Part shown: piece after piece, positions 40,106 to 51,973 of the stretch
Numbering within the stretch: the stretch's first letter is position 1
Layout of the letters: each line of letters begins with the position of its first letter
Source of the DNA: Shewanella hafniensis
GTDB lineage: Bacteria; Pseudomonadota; Gammaproteobacteria; Enterobacterales; Shewanellaceae
Assembly (NCBI RefSeq): GCF_019655335.1
Contig: NZ_BPFD01000003.1
Location: 1 to 64,000 of the forward strand
Direction: 5' to 3'
Length of the DNA stretch: 64,000 bases
Program-made: the position numbers and the translations under genes
Notes under the pieces: model-generated
What the model saw: the letters and a program-made list of their open reading frames with translations, nothing else
Databases searched by the model: none
Told to the model about the DNA's origin: nothing

Positions 40106-41284
40106 TTAAAAAACTAAGTCTATTGCCATACTCAACAACTGTTCATCGGAGGACGGTTTGTCATTGCTGTAGTTGGTGTACTCCAGTTTTAGTGCGGCTG
40201 AGGGATGGAAATCCCAGCGTGTACCTATGATGTAGTAAGAGCTGTCTTCTTGTTGTGCTTCAAGCGCTGCTTTTGTACCGAAAACCAGAGGCGCTAGCGC
40301 AGCTTGGTTTGCTGGTGGCAGACTATTGTATAGCGGCAACATGCCGTCATAGGCATCGTATTGTGGATCACCTTTGTCAATACCGTAGGTTAAATGAAAA
40401 GTGAAATCTTTATAGCGGATCCCGCCGGAAATAAAGGCTGAATCTTGGATGTTAAAACTGCTAGGATCGACGTCAATTCGGGTGTATTCAGCCAAGATAA
40501 ACCATTTACCCGCATCATATTTAACGTTAGCGCCTATGAGTAACGCGCTGTCGTTAATGGGTAAAAGATCATCTACCACTTGCTGACTAAATAACCCTGT
40601 TTGGGCAATCGCATCGCCTAGGCCCAGCAGAGCAGGTAACTCGTAGGAGAAATCAGTCACTATGCCAATATTTAAACCGTACTCAAACCCTGAGGTTACA
40701 AAGTTAAAGTTCATTATGTGGCCCTCGGCGGAGAAGGGCGCGGGAGGTGTTGATGAACCTATAGGCGCATAGTCAGAAACAGAAGTCGTAATATACTTAT
40801 AGGTCAAACCGACTTCGGTATCGCCCCATAAATCGGAATATACTAAGCCGACACCTTCACCTGAATTAAATGGCAACGAATAAACGCCGCGGGGCGGGGT
40901 GATCCAGTGATAGGCATAGCCTACGTCAATATAATCAGAGTATTTATAGAGGTTAAAGCGTTGGCGGCCCGCCATCAGCATAAGTTTGTCGCTGATGTCG
41001 TAGGAGATATAAGCCCATTCGAATTCGGCACTGTAATCGTTATTGCCTCTGGATAGCACTTGCGCCGTGGCTCTTAGGCCACTACCCAGATCGGCGGTAA
41101 ATTGTAAGGCAACTTTAGAATCGTTATTAAAGTTGATTTCTTTGTCATAACCATAATAGCTTTTATCGTCACTGAGACTCGAGCCCGCGACAATAGAGGC
41201 AAATCCATTGATTTGAACATCGGCATAAAGAGACGGCATATAAAGTGTGCTGAGCACGCAGAGGGCAACTGTACTTTTTCTCAT
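40106..41284 (-). CDS. Outer-membrane beta-barrel porin, upstream partner of the PstS-like gene
   Basis: 392 residues. Signal peptide ends at SLYA|D, followed by a beta-barrel: alternating hydrophobic strands such as VQINGFASIVAGSSL, LRATAQVLSRGNN, KLMLMAGRQRFNLYKYSDY and FEWAYISYDIS, ending in an aromatic C-terminus (AIDLVF) as for outer-membrane insertion. It looks like a porin of the trimeric type. Co-transcribed with the PstS-like gene (10 bp gap), so its substrate may be anionic; I found no convincing Pho box upstream. Confidence 0.8.
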   Translation of the reverse strand: MRKSTVALCVLSTLYMPSLYADVQINGFASIVAGSSLSDDKSYYGYDKEINFNNDSKVALQFTADLGSGLRATAQVLSRGNNDYSAEFEWAYISYDISDKLMLMAGRQRFNLYKYSDYIDVGYAYHWITPPRGVYSLPFNSGEGVGLVYSDLWGDTEVGLTYKYITTSVSDYAPIGSSTPPAPFSAEGHIMNFNFVTSGFEYGLNIGIVTDFSYELPALLGLGDAIAQTGLFSQQVVDDLLPINDSALLIGANVKYDAGKWFILAEYTRIDVDPSSFNIQDSAFISGGIRYKDFTFHLTYGIDKGDPQYDAYDGMLPLYNSLPPANQAALAPLVFGTKAALEAQQEDSSYYIIGTRWDFHPSAALKLEYTNYSNDKPSSDEQLLSMAIDLVF

Positions 41285-41605
41285 GGCAGAATACCTTGTT
41301 GAGGGAATACAGTAATAAAGGTAGTTGATAAATGGTAGATTTCACCTTTATGCAACATTTTTTGAGGCGCTGACGACAAAATGGTGATTTCTATTTGTTA
41401 ATGCAGATTTTATGGGGAAGTCTTTGAAAGTTCAGTGGGCTAATCTGCGAAGCAAAATCAGCTAAAGCCCAATGTATGCATGGGATAAATAGGGATTGAA
41501 CCTGGGTTCGGTATTGATGATGTGGATTAAGCTGAAATAGCTGTCTTCAAGATGCGAATGTCCACATCTTGAAGATTTTATTGAGTGACGGTATTTCGCA
41601 ACGGA
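41285..41605. other. Intergenic region between the porin and alpha/beta hydrolase genes
   Basis: 320 bases with the porin promoter (minus strand). A perfect 11-bp hairpin TCTTCAAGATG (41544-41554) / CATCTTGAAGA (41565-41575) is followed by TTTTATT on the plus strand only, although no plus-strand gene lies upstream. Confidence 0.6.
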
Positions 41606-42436
41606 TCAGTGATGTTGTGCGAGAAAATCGGCTAAGTGTTGATTGATAAATTCGGCTTGTTCAAGGGTTGAGATATGTCCCGCCGCAGGAATATGCACCA
41701 ACTGACTGCCATCGATGGCATCGCTCATCAGGTAGCTTTCTAGCACACTGCGTGCTTTATCCTCAACACCCGCCATGATAAGGCAAGGTAGCGTTAGCTG
41801 CTCGGCATCTTCCATAGTATCGCGACGACCAAAAATCATTCGTCCAAGTTTCACTATCGTGGGGATTTTTTCCGCTGAGATTGTGGCAAGTGAGTGTTCA
41901 AAGCCAGCGACCAGTTCAGGTGTGTTATGCGCGGCATTGTTTGCGAAGAACAAAGGTGAAATCGCACTGATAAGCGCCGCAGGAATCGCCTTAGCGGCGG
42001 TAATCATATCCAGCATGCCATCATATTTCGCGCGGGTCACTTCGGGTTCGAAACCGATAAAACTGTTGAGCATCACGAGGGTTTTAACTCTTGTTGGTGC
42101 TTTCAGTACCAATTCTGCGCCCCACATAGCACCAACAGATTGTCCGATAACACTAAAGTCAGTGATATTGAGGGCATCCATTAAGGCCAACATGTGATCG
42201 GCAATATCGAGTAGCGTTTTACCATTATCGGGCAGTAAATCTGACTGACCATGACCCCACAGTTCTGGCACGATACAGCGGTAATGGGCACTTAGCGCGG
42301 CAATTTGAGGCGCCCACATGGCGCTATCCCACAAATAACTGTGACCAAACAAGAGTACAGGGCCTGTACCGACATCAAGGTAACTTAATTTACGATCGGC
42401 AATCATGAGCTGCTGACGGTGTGAAGAAAAATCCAT
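41606..42436 (-). CDS. Alpha/beta hydrolase
   Basis: 276 residues with an alpha/beta hydrolase core: oxyanion region LLFGHSYLWDSAMWAPQ, nucleophile Ser in VIGQSVGAMWGAE, and a catalytic His near the end (AAGHISTLEQAEFI). It resembles 3-oxoadipate enol-lactonase-type esterases but no specific substrate is evident. Single gene on the minus strand. Confidence 0.85.
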   Translation of the reverse strand: MDFSSHRQQLMIADRKLSYLDVGTGPVLLFGHSYLWDSAMWAPQIAALSAHYRCIVPELWGHGQSDLLPDNGKTLLDIADHMLALMDALNITDFSVIGQSVGAMWGAELVLKAPTRVKTLVMLNSFIGFEPEVTRAKYDGMLDMITAAKAIPAALISAISPLFFANNAAHNTPELVAGFEHSLATISAEKIPTIVKLGRMIFGRRDTMEDAEQLTLPCLIMAGVEDKARSVLESYLMSDAIDGSQLVHIPAAGHISTLEQAEFINQHLADFLAQHH

Positions 42437-42546
42437 AAAGCCTACTTAATCAAATATATCGTTATGTTAAGCCGTATTCTGGCGCCAATTTGGGCGATAG
42501 ATCGCTGGGCTTAACCTTTACAAAATCTGCGGCGAATATCCCACAG

Positions 42547-44737
<2,191 letters not shown>

Positions 44738-45008
44738 AATGATGCTCCAGTGTGGATGGACGCTTGGCTGGCAAGCATTGATTTTGCTGGCATTGTGGCA
44801 TTGTGCGCCGCATGTCACAAGTGGGATGTGTTGCCGATATCTGGTGAGTAACAAAACGCTAATTTTCTAGGGATAATAATCGCTATTGCCTTGCTTTGTC
44901 TTGACTTTTTAACACTTGTTTAACTTAAGTGCCTTGTATATATTGTTTTTTCATTAAAATCAGTTTGATATCTGGCGTTGACTCTAGCGCGACTTTTAAA
45001 GGATTAAA

Positions 45009-46415
45009 ATGCACAGCGATGTTTCTTTGCAGCGATTTAAGCAATTTCCGCGCTTGATGTGGATATTTTTGTTTGGGTCGTTTATCACCCGTGGCAGTTA
45101 TTACATGGTATGGCCATTTTTAGCTGTTATTTTATATGAGAAATTTGCGCTAAGTGCCACAGAGGTCGGCATGGTCTTGTCCAGCGCCGCGATTATTTCG
45201 GTATTTACCAGCTTTGTTGGTAGCTCATTATCCGACAGAATAGGTCGTCATAAGCTGATGTACGTGACGGGCACTCTCTATATCATCTCGTTTTCGTTAT
45301 TGGCTGAAGCCAATTCTGTCGAAGGGTATGTGGTTGTGATGACATTGTGCTCTATGGCCACTTCATTATGGCGACCGCTGACATCGGCGGCTATTGGCGA
45401 CATTATTGCCGATCCTAAAACACGTGAATTGGCGATGCAGTCGCTGTATTTTATCGTCAACGTTGGCTGCGCCGTTGGCCCTATGCTGGGGGTATGGCTT
45501 GGTCTTACGGGCAAGCAGTCCAGTTTTTACCTTACCGCAGTGGCCTTTGCCGTGCTGTTAATTATGTTGTACTGGGGATTTAACCATCAAACCCGTCAGG
45601 ATGCGGCTTTGGCGGCTGGCGCCTCATCGAATGACAATTTAAGTGGCGGTACGAGTGGCACTGAAAGTGATGGTGCAAGTGAGTGTGCATGTGACTGTGT
45701 AAATGGCTGTGTAAATGGCATAACAAGTGATGGTGTTAATCGTGGCGTGAATGGCTTATTGAGTGATACTGAGACGAGCACGAAAAAAACGGCTGCCGTG
45801 AGCCGTAAGCAAATTGTCGCCATTCTATTGCAAGATAAACTGCTGCAATGTTTAATTTTCGCCAATATTCTGTGTATGTTCATTTATGCCCAAATGGACA
45901 GCTCGTTGATCCAATATCTCACTCGCGCTGGGGCACCTGATTTACTGACGTTAATTTCTGGCATGATTTTCACTAATGCTATGGTGATTATCTCCACTCA
46001 ATTTTTGCTATTGAAACTCATGGCCCGTTTTTCGCTCGTCAAACGGATTCAAATCGGATTGCTGTTATTGATCTGCTCACAAGTCTGGCTGGCATTTAAT
46101 CCACTGGATCTTTTTTGGGGCTGGATAGGCGCAATTGTGGTGATGAGTGTCGCCGAGACGATTTTGTTTCCTACTATGAATGTGCATATTGACCGCTTAG
46201 CCCCTGATCATCTTCGCGGCGCCTACTTTGGGGCTGCCTCATTCTATGATTTAGGCTTTGCGCTCGCGCCCCTTGGTGGCGGCATAATATTGGATCATTT
46301 TGGCGGTCAGTGGCTGTTTTTGACGGGCGCGGCACTCTCGGCATTAGTGATTTATCTGTACAGTATTTTAGATAAATTGCCGCGACCTGATTTTGCCATG
46401 TTTAAAGCGGATTAA
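45009..46415 (+). CDS. MFS transporter with an expanded Cys-containing central loop
   Basis: 468 residues, 12-segment major facilitator transporter related to MdtH-type exporters. Motif A-like GSSLSDRIGRHKLMY follows helix 2 and FIVNVGCAVGPMLGVWLG is in helix 5. Between segments 6 and 7 (residues about 205-262) the loop is unusually long and low in complexity: Ser/Gly/Asn/Asp-rich with C-x-C-x-C-x3-C at 226-234. The DNA there shows imperfect short GTG-rich repeats, suggesting expansion by slippage. Substrate unknown. Terminator after it is bidirectional with crr. Confidence 0.82.
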   Translation: MHSDVSLQRFKQFPRLMWIFLFGSFITRGSYYMVWPFLAVILYEKFALSATEVGMVLSSAAIISVFTSFVGSSLSDRIGRHKLMYVTGTLYIISFSLLAEANSVEGYVVVMTLCSMATSLWRPLTSAAIGDIIADPKTRELAMQSLYFIVNVGCAVGPMLGVWLGLTGKQSSFYLTAVAFAVLLIMLYWGFNHQTRQDAALAAGASSNDNLSGGTSGTESDGASECACDCVNGCVNGITSDGVNRGVNGLLSDTETSTKKTAAVSRKQIVAILLQDKLLQCLIFANILCMFIYAQMDSSLIQYLTRAGAPDLLTLISGMIFTNAMVIISTQFLLLKLMARFSLVKRIQIGLLLLICSQVWLAFNPLDLFWGWIGAIVVMSVAETILFPTMNVHIDRLAPDHLRGAYFGAASFYDLGFALAPLGGGIILDHFGGQWLFLTGAALSALVIYLYSILDKLPRPDFAMFKAD

Positions 46416-46561
46416 TGTACGAGAACTCTATCTCAGCTCGTTGCAGCTAACGTGATGCTTAGCGTGAGAACGGCCGAAATAGATTCTCCTAAGTCTGTGT
46501 ATCGAGACTGCTACAGCTTGGCGAATGCAAATACCGTTTTAGGCTCGGTTTTCAAAAGCAT

Positions 46562-46598
46562 AAAAGGCTGGCTCATGATGGTGAGTCAGCCTTTTATT
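46562..46598. terminator. Bidirectional terminator between the MFS gene and crr
   Basis: AAAAGGCTGGCTCA (46562-46575) / TGAGTCAGCCTTTT (46582-46595), one G-T pair, T-run after and A-run before. The genes are convergent. Confidence 0.88.
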
Positions 46599-46636
46599 AT
46601 TCAACAAACAACCGATAGACGATGCAATATTTTAAA

Positions 46637-47146
46637 TTAGATCTGCACTGTAAAAATCACATCTTTACCTGCGGTAACACTGCCTTGGGCCTTGTCTAGG
46701 TATTTGACGTCTTCCATGTTTGCCAAAACGACAGGGGTGAGTAGGCTGTCGACTTGATCTTTAAGATAATCAATGTCGAAGGACAAAATTGGATCGCCGA
46801 CTTTCACTTCTTGGCCTTCTTGGGCTAAACGTTTAAAACCTTTGCCTCTCAGTTCGACTGTGCCGACACCAAAGTGAACAAATAATTCTAATCCTTGGGG
46901 AGACTCAATGCTGAACGCATGATTTGTCTCAAAAATTTTACCTATGGTGCCGTCGATAGGCGCCAGAATTAATTCGCCTTTGGGGGCGATAGCGATGCCA
47001 TCACCGACAATCTTTTCAGCAAAAACCACATCGGGGACTTTTTCAATGGCGACAATATCGCCGGAAACGGGGGCATATACCATGATACCGCCAGCTAACT
47101 GAGTCTGACCCGATACCAAGCGCCTAATTCGGCTTAAAAATCCCAT
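46637..47146 (-). CDS. crr: PTS glucose-type enzyme IIA (IIA-Glc)
   Basis: Takes phosphate from HPr and passes it to sugar permeases; also signals carbon status. 169 residues; the phosphorylated His91 is in ELFVHFGVGTVELRG and the second conserved His76 in ETNHAFSIESP. Follows ptsI by 71 bp on the same strand. No dedicated IIBC permease is visible in the window. Confidence 0.95.
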   Translation of the reverse strand: MGFLSRIRRLVSGQTQLAGGIMVYAPVSGDIVAIEKVPDVVFAEKIVGDGIAIAPKGELILAPIDGTIGKIFETNHAFSIESPQGLELFVHFGVGTVELRGKGFKRLAQEGQEVKVGDPILSFDIDYLKDQVDSLLTPVVLANMEDVKYLDKAQGSVTAGKDVIFTVQI

Positions 47147-47217
47147 AATCTAGAGCCTCTTTTGCTTGTTTTTGTCATTGTTTTTGTTCTGTAATGCAGC
47201 ATAACGAATAAATGTCT

Positions 47218-48921
47218 CTATTTATAGCTTGTTATACACTGCTGTAGACCTGCAATTCTATCTTGTTGTAATGCAGTGTGCGCCAGCGCCGAAAATTGTT
47301 GGATGTTACCTTGGCAAATCGCGGCCTTGACTTCTAACAGTGAACTTAGGTTAACACTGAGTTCGTCCAGCCCCATGCCGATTAACAGCGGTGCAATTTG
47401 TGGTGAACTGGCCAATTCGCCGCACAGCGACACTTTTACATTGGCCGCTTTTGCTTGGACTATTGTCATGTTAATTAACGCTAAAATGGCCGGCGAAAGG
47501 GACGGATAGTCGCGGGTAAGCTGTGGGTTTGTCCTATCGGCTGCCATTGCATATTGGGTTAAATCATTGGTGCCAATGCTAACAAAGTCGAGTCGTGGCA
47601 GCATAGCATTGAGGTTGAATACCGCAGCAGGGGTTTCGACAACGATACCGTAGCTGAGTTCACCGTAGCCTTTCTCTTCTTCTTCCAGGGCATCTTGGCA
47701 CTGGGCAATCAGTGCAAACACTTCATCCAATTCTTCGACTTGATTGACCATAGGGAACATCAAGCGGATTGGACCATGGTTTGCAGCGCGCAAAATAGCC
47801 CTCAATTGGGTTTTAAATAAGTCTGGGTGTGCCAAGGTATAGCGAATGCCGCGCAGCCCTAAGGCGGGATTGTCTTCTATTTCTTGGCACAGGCAGGGCA
47901 GTTCTTTGTCGGCACCGATATCTAAGGTGCGGATGGTAAAGGTTTTACCGCCTAGTGCATGTAAGGCATCGCAATATAAGCTGTATTGGGCTTTTTCATC
48001 GGGTAGGGTGCTGACGTCCATCAACATAAATTCGGTGCGAAACAAACCTATACCATCGGCGCCAACATCACTGACATGGGTGATGTCGTTGAGATTACCC
48101 ACGTTGGCCATCAGCCCCACGATATGGCCATCTTGGGTTTGCGCAGGGCCATCTTTGTATGTTTGCAGTGCCGCCCGTCTTGCCTGTTCGTGGTGGAAAG
48201 TGACAGTGAGTCTTGCCTGTTGATCAGGATTGGGATTAACGCAAAGCTCACCATTGAGCGCATCGAGTACTAAGGGCGTGCCATTGGGGATAGAATCGGC
48301 ATCAAACTGGCAACTTAGGATGGCAGGAATACCGGCTGCTCGGGCTAAAATCGCCGTATGACTGGTTAAACCGCCAGTTTTGAGCACAATACCGCAGAGG
48401 TTTTCCCTTGGCAGCAAGGCAAATTCAGCGGGGGTTAAATCCTGCGCCAACAAGATAGTGGGTTTGTCGAGTTTGTCGAGTCCTTGGCCTAAATGGCCGT
48501 TGATCGCCGCGACGACTCTTTGGCCTAAACAGCGAACATCTTGGGCTCGATTGGCTAAATAGGGATCATCTAGGGATTGCAACTCGTTGGCTTGATGGGC
48601 AAATATGCGTTCAACCGCCACACTTGCCGACAGTTGTAAGGTACGAATCGCATCATTTACTTGCTCGATTAACTCATCGTCTTCCAATAATAATAAATCG
48701 GCTTCGATCAGCTGATAATTTTCGGAGTCGCTATCGAGCGCAGCTTGGCTGTGGGTCAGTTGTGCCTGCAGCTCTTGTAAGGCTTTGGCAAACTTGCCCT
48801 GTTGTTGGGGAATTTTCGACAGGGGAATAGGGCGATAATCGAGGTGGTGTTCGGTGTGAATAAGGTGAAGAGCCTGACCAAAGGCAATTCCCGATGACAC
48901 TATAATCCCCGTTATTGACAT
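47218..48921 (-). CDS. ptsI: PTS enzyme I
   Basis: Transfers phosphate from phosphoenolpyruvate to HPr. The start at 48921 (MSITGIIVSSGIAFGQA) behind AGGAAGGG gives 567 residues; an in-frame start seven codons earlier is not needed. Active His188 is in GGLTSHTAILARA, the PEP-binding region LFRTEFMLM and IGTNDLTQYAMAADR are intact. ptsH lies 173 bp upstream, crr 71 bp downstream. Confidence 0.96.
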   Translation of the reverse strand: MSITGIIVSSGIAFGQALHLIHTEHHLDYRPIPLSKIPQQQGKFAKALQELQAQLTHSQAALDSDSENYQLIEADLLLLEDDELIEQVNDAIRTLQLSASVAVERIFAHQANELQSLDDPYLANRAQDVRCLGQRVVAAINGHLGQGLDKLDKPTILLAQDLTPAEFALLPRENLCGIVLKTGGLTSHTAILARAAGIPAILSCQFDADSIPNGTPLVLDALNGELCVNPNPDQQARLTVTFHHEQARRAALQTYKDGPAQTQDGHIVGLMANVGNLNDITHVSDVGADGIGLFRTEFMLMDVSTLPDEKAQYSLYCDALHALGGKTFTIRTLDIGADKELPCLCQEIEDNPALGLRGIRYTLAHPDLFKTQLRAILRAANHGPIRLMFPMVNQVEELDEVFALIAQCQDALEEEEKGYGELSYGIVVETPAAVFNLNAMLPRLDFVSIGTNDLTQYAMAADRTNPQLTRDYPSLSPAILALINMTIVQAKAANVKVSLCGELASSPQIAPLLIGMGLDELSVNLSSLLEVKAAICQGNIQQFSALAHTALQQDRIAGLQQCITSYK

Positions 48922-49094
48922 ATCCCTTCCTAAATTAACCACTGAACTGAATGCTTGTTAGCGCTAGCGAGTCTAGTTGAGTGGCGTTGAGTTTGTAAAG
49001 CGTTGGCATGTAAACTATTGGCACGTACAGAACCTGTTAAGTCTTAGATATTGGTGCGCTAATCAATACACTCGTAAATAGGACAAAGGCCTAG

Positions 49095-49352
49095 CTAGCT
49101 TAGCGTGATCAGCAGTTCGGAGACTTTCTCAACTGCGTCTTGTTCCTGTTCACCTTCGGCAAACACTCTTACCGTAACGCCAGAATATAGCCCTAAGGTT
49201 TGTAGTTTAAACAGACTCTTAGCACTGGCTTGCTTACCATTACATTCGACCATGACATCACAGTCAAAGGTTTTGGCTTCTTTAACCAGTAAGGCTGCTG
49301 GACGGGTGTGAATGCCATGTTTGGCGGTAATGGTGACTGTTTTTTCGTACAT
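49095..49352 (-). CDS. ptsH: PTS phosphocarrier protein HPr
   Basis: Start taken at 49352 (MYEKTVTITAKHGIHTRPA), which puts the phosphorylated His at position 15 and gives 85 residues, both as in E. coli HPr; an ATG five codons upstream at 49367 is possible. The Ser46-type region is KSLFKLQTLGLYSG. It sits 29 bp after an ACT-domain gene and 173 bp before ptsI. Confidence 0.92.
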   Translation of the reverse strand: MYEKTVTITAKHGIHTRPAALLVKEAKTFDCDVMVECNGKQASAKSLFKLQTLGLYSGVTVRVFAEGEQEQDAVEKVSELLITLS

Positions 49353-49380
49353 AGTAGATGAGCTCATATTTAAAGGGGTA

Positions 49381-49776
49381 TTACACTTCGTCTTTCGATT
49401 CTATGATGTGGTAGCCCTGTTTTTTCAAGGCGGCGACGGCACTTTTGAGGCGATTATTTTTTACTAAAATGTAATCGGTATCAAAGGTCGAAATCGCAAA
49501 AATACTGATTTGTTCGTCCGCTAAGGTGCCAGACACTTTAGATAAAATGCCTGTCATCGAAAATCCCAGTGGCCCGAGTACTTCAAAGCAACACCAGCCC
49601 GGTTCTTGCTCTAGGCTGTCGAGTTCCATTTCACTGGAAACGACTAAAGATAAACCTTCTTGGGTCTTACCAATGAAATACATGTCCTGTGCAAAAATCT
49701 CACTGGGCAATACGGCATTCGGGCTAAAGCTATGAATTGTGTACTGTTCAGGGTGAACGGCTAAGGTCATTCGCAT
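49381..49776 (-). CDS. ACT domain-containing protein upstream of ptsH
   Basis: 131 residues with two ACT-like repeats: VVSSEMELDSLEQEPGWCCFEVLGPL and GILSKVSGTLADEQISIFAISTFDTDYILVKNN, the second being the typical strand-helix pattern. Such proteins usually bind amino acids. It lies 29 bp before ptsH on the same strand, so a shared transcript with ptsH is likely. Effector and partner unknown. Start at 49776 or two codons later. Confidence 0.72.
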   Translation of the reverse strand: MRMTLAVHPEQYTIHSFSPNAVLPSEIFAQDMYFIGKTQEGLSLVVSSEMELDSLEQEPGWCCFEVLGPLGFSMTGILSKVSGTLADEQISIFAISTFDTDYILVKNNRLKSAVAALKKQGYHIIESKDEV

Positions 49777-49926
49777 GGCAGTGTCTCGGTTGGATTTTTA
49801 AGGCTAAAGCATACCGCATATCAAACGTTAGCGTGACAGAGAATTTGTGGTTAATGGGATTTTTTCATTAGTATTCATCGTTGCTGAGATAAGTTGTAAC
49901 TTGGGTTACTGGAAATGTGAGCAAAG

Positions 49927-49949
49927 AAAAGGGCGCCCTTTGCGCCCCC
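49927..49949 (-). terminator. Terminator after the chemoreceptor gene
   Basis: On the minus strand GGGCGC (49947-49942) / GCGCCC (49936-49931), then TTTTCTTT. Confidence 0.8.
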
Positions 49950-49978
49950 TGTTGGTAAGTTATACAGCCAGACTCTAG

Positions 49979-51616
49979 TTAGATTTTAAACTGGCCTAAG
50001 GTGCGGGACATGTCTTGGCTAATGTCTTGCAGTGACTGAGCTGCATGGCTATTACTTTCGTTAGCTTTGACTGAGACTTCGGTTAATTCTGAAATATTAC
50101 AAATATTTCGATTAATTTCTTCGGTCACCAGTGATTGCTCTTCGGTGGCGCTCGCTAGTTGGGTATTCATATCACTGATATGGGCAATCAATTGCAGAAT
50201 CGCCGCCATGGCTTTACCCGCTTCGTGGGCTTGTGCTTGCAACTCATCGGATTGCAGTTGAGTTTGATTGTTGCTCTTCATTACTGAGCCAACGCCGGAT
50301 TGGATCTCGCTAATGATTTTTTGGATCTCATTGGTCGAGTCTTGGGTGCGAGTAGCAAGGGCGCGAACTTCATCGGCAACCACGGCAAAACCGCGGCCGT
50401 GGGTCCCAGCTCGCGCAGCTTCAATGGCGGCATTAAGGGCGAGCAAGTTGGTCTGCTCGGCAATGCTGCGGATCACATCGAGAATGCTACCGATCTGCTG
50501 TGAGGCGACGCCTAGTTTTTGGGTAATCACTTCAGAGGCTTTTAATTCAGCTACCAGCTTTTCAGTATTGCTGACCGTGTTATCAATCACCACTTGGCTT
50601 TGCTGCGCTTGTTCTTTTACGCTATTTGCCGCATCGGCCGCTTGCTGGGTGTTGCTCGCCATTTCATGGGTGGTCGACAGCATTTGATTGACGGCGGTGG
50701 CAACGCTGCCCGTTTCTCTGTGGATATGCTCAGCACTTTGATTGGACTCTTCAACCGCAATCATGAGCTGTTTTGCGTCTGTGTCTAACGCTTGGCCTAA
50801 GGGCTGTAAATGGCCGACCATGTCGCCAATTTTTTGTGCAAACATATTAAAGGCGCGGGCAAGATGGGCAATTTCATCTTTACCTTGGGCATTAATCCGC
50901 TGACTTAAGTCGCCTTCTCCTTGGGCAATATCTTCAAGGGCATCAATAGCATCATTCAATGGCGAGGTGATGGAATGATTAAGCACAAGGAAGAAGGCAA
51001 AAATCGGCACTGAAATCAAAAACATGATAATCAGGTAATCGATAATAACTGATTTTAAACTCGCTTTAACATCACTGAGATAAGCACCTGTCATCACTGT
51101 CCAGCCCCATTGTGGGTAGTAACGGGCTTCGGCGAGCTTATCTTCGATAGCGCGAGTCATAGGATCGGCTATGGGGTATTCGAGGGTGGTTTTCGATTTA
51201 GCCCGCGCTAAAGGCAGCATAGTGGCTAAGGGATTTGTGCCATTAGGTAATTTAAACGTTAATGCTGAGGTGCCAACAAGACTTGCATTGTCACCGTGGG
51301 CGAGGATTTGATTATTATCATCAATAACAATGAAATAGCCTGAGCCAGAATAGCGAGTCTGATTGATTAACTCCGCAGCAGCTTTCTTGGCGTCTTCTTC
51401 GCTGTATTTACCTTTGAGCGCATCCTGACGATGTACATCTATCACGCTTAACATGCTGGCGAGTTGACCGTCTATTTGTAGCCATTTCTGCTCAATTAAA
51501 TTGCTGTACTGTTCTTTAATCGAAAAACTGGCAAAACACACAGTCCCTATCGCGGCCATAAGAAGCATCATCATTAAGCGTTGCAATATGGTAAATCGGC
51601 GCAAAAACGTGATCAT
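49979..51616 (-). CDS. Methyl-accepting chemotaxis protein with a single Cache domain
   Basis: 545 residues. A first membrane segment (about 13-30), a periplasmic Cache_2-type domain (about 35-185: [33 protein letters not shown]), a second membrane segment ([20 protein letters not shown]), HAMP ([27 protein letters not shown]), then the signalling domain with the tip [39 protein letters not shown]. Small carboxylates or amino acids are common Cache ligands; the one here is unknown. Confidence 0.92.
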   Translation of the reverse strand: MITFLRRFTILQRLMMMLLMAAIGTVCFASFSIKEQYSNLIEQKWLQIDGQLASMLSVIDVHRQDALKGKYSEEDAKKAAAELINQTRYSGSGYFIVIDDNNQILAHGDNASLVGTSALTFKLPNGTNPLATMLPLARAKSKTTLEYPIADPMTRAIEDKLAEARYYPQWGWTVMTGAYLSDVKASLKSVIIDYLIIMFLISVPIFAFFLVLNHSITSPLNDAIDALEDIAQGEGDLSQRINAQGKDEIAHLARAFNMFAQKIGDMVGHLQPLGQALDTDAKQLMIAVEESNQSAEHIHRETGSVATAVNQMLSTTHEMASNTQQAADAANSVKEQAQQSQVVIDNTVSNTEKLVAELKASEVITQKLGVASQQIGSILDVIRSIAEQTNLLALNAAIEAARAGTHGRGFAVVADEVRALATRTQDSTNEIQKIISEIQSGVGSVMKSNNQTQLQSDELQAQAHEAGKAMAAILQLIAHISDMNTQLASATEEQSLVTEEINRNICNISELTEVSVKANESNSHAAQSLQDISQDMSRTLGQFKI

Positions 51617-51973
51617 TTAGGTTTCTCAAAGGCTAATAATTGTTGCTTAATATACCTGCGAATCAATCTCAATTGAATCGTCTGTGACATAAATTCAGCA
51701 AAAGCCGTTATAAAATATGAGTTTCTTTGATCTAAAGCAGGGAATCATGATAGGGAATTTTAATCTGTTGCATTATGGGGCATGTTCTTATTAAGTTAGA
51801 CCGTTTTATAAGTCGTTTCATGTTGAAGGTTTTATCTGATCTATTAAATATCAATAAGTTAGCATTATGTTAATTTTGTCATCTTGCTATATTAGGCTAA
51901 TCAATTGTTTTAATTTTGATTTTTTACGCTTTTACGCGCAAGATTAATGCATTATTCAGTTTGAGAATCGATT
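51617..51973. other. Intergenic region before the DUF3334 gene
   Basis: 357 AT-rich bases. It must hold divergent promoters for the chemoreceptor (minus) and DUF3334 (plus). No clear motif or gene. Confidence 0.4.

Noticed and set aside
41285..41420. Possible Pho box upstream of the porin/PstS-like pair
   Set aside because: TTTGTCG and CGCCTCA units on the minus strand match the CTGTCAT rule too poorly.
44738..44854. N-terminal extension of the ArsC-like protein
   Set aside because: The Cys/His-rich extension lacks family similarity; the TTG start at 44737 with GGAG spacing 7 fits the family N-terminus.
46452..46640. 62-residue frame on the plus strand between the MFS gene and crr
   Set aside because: It runs through the bidirectional terminator and has no motif or good start.
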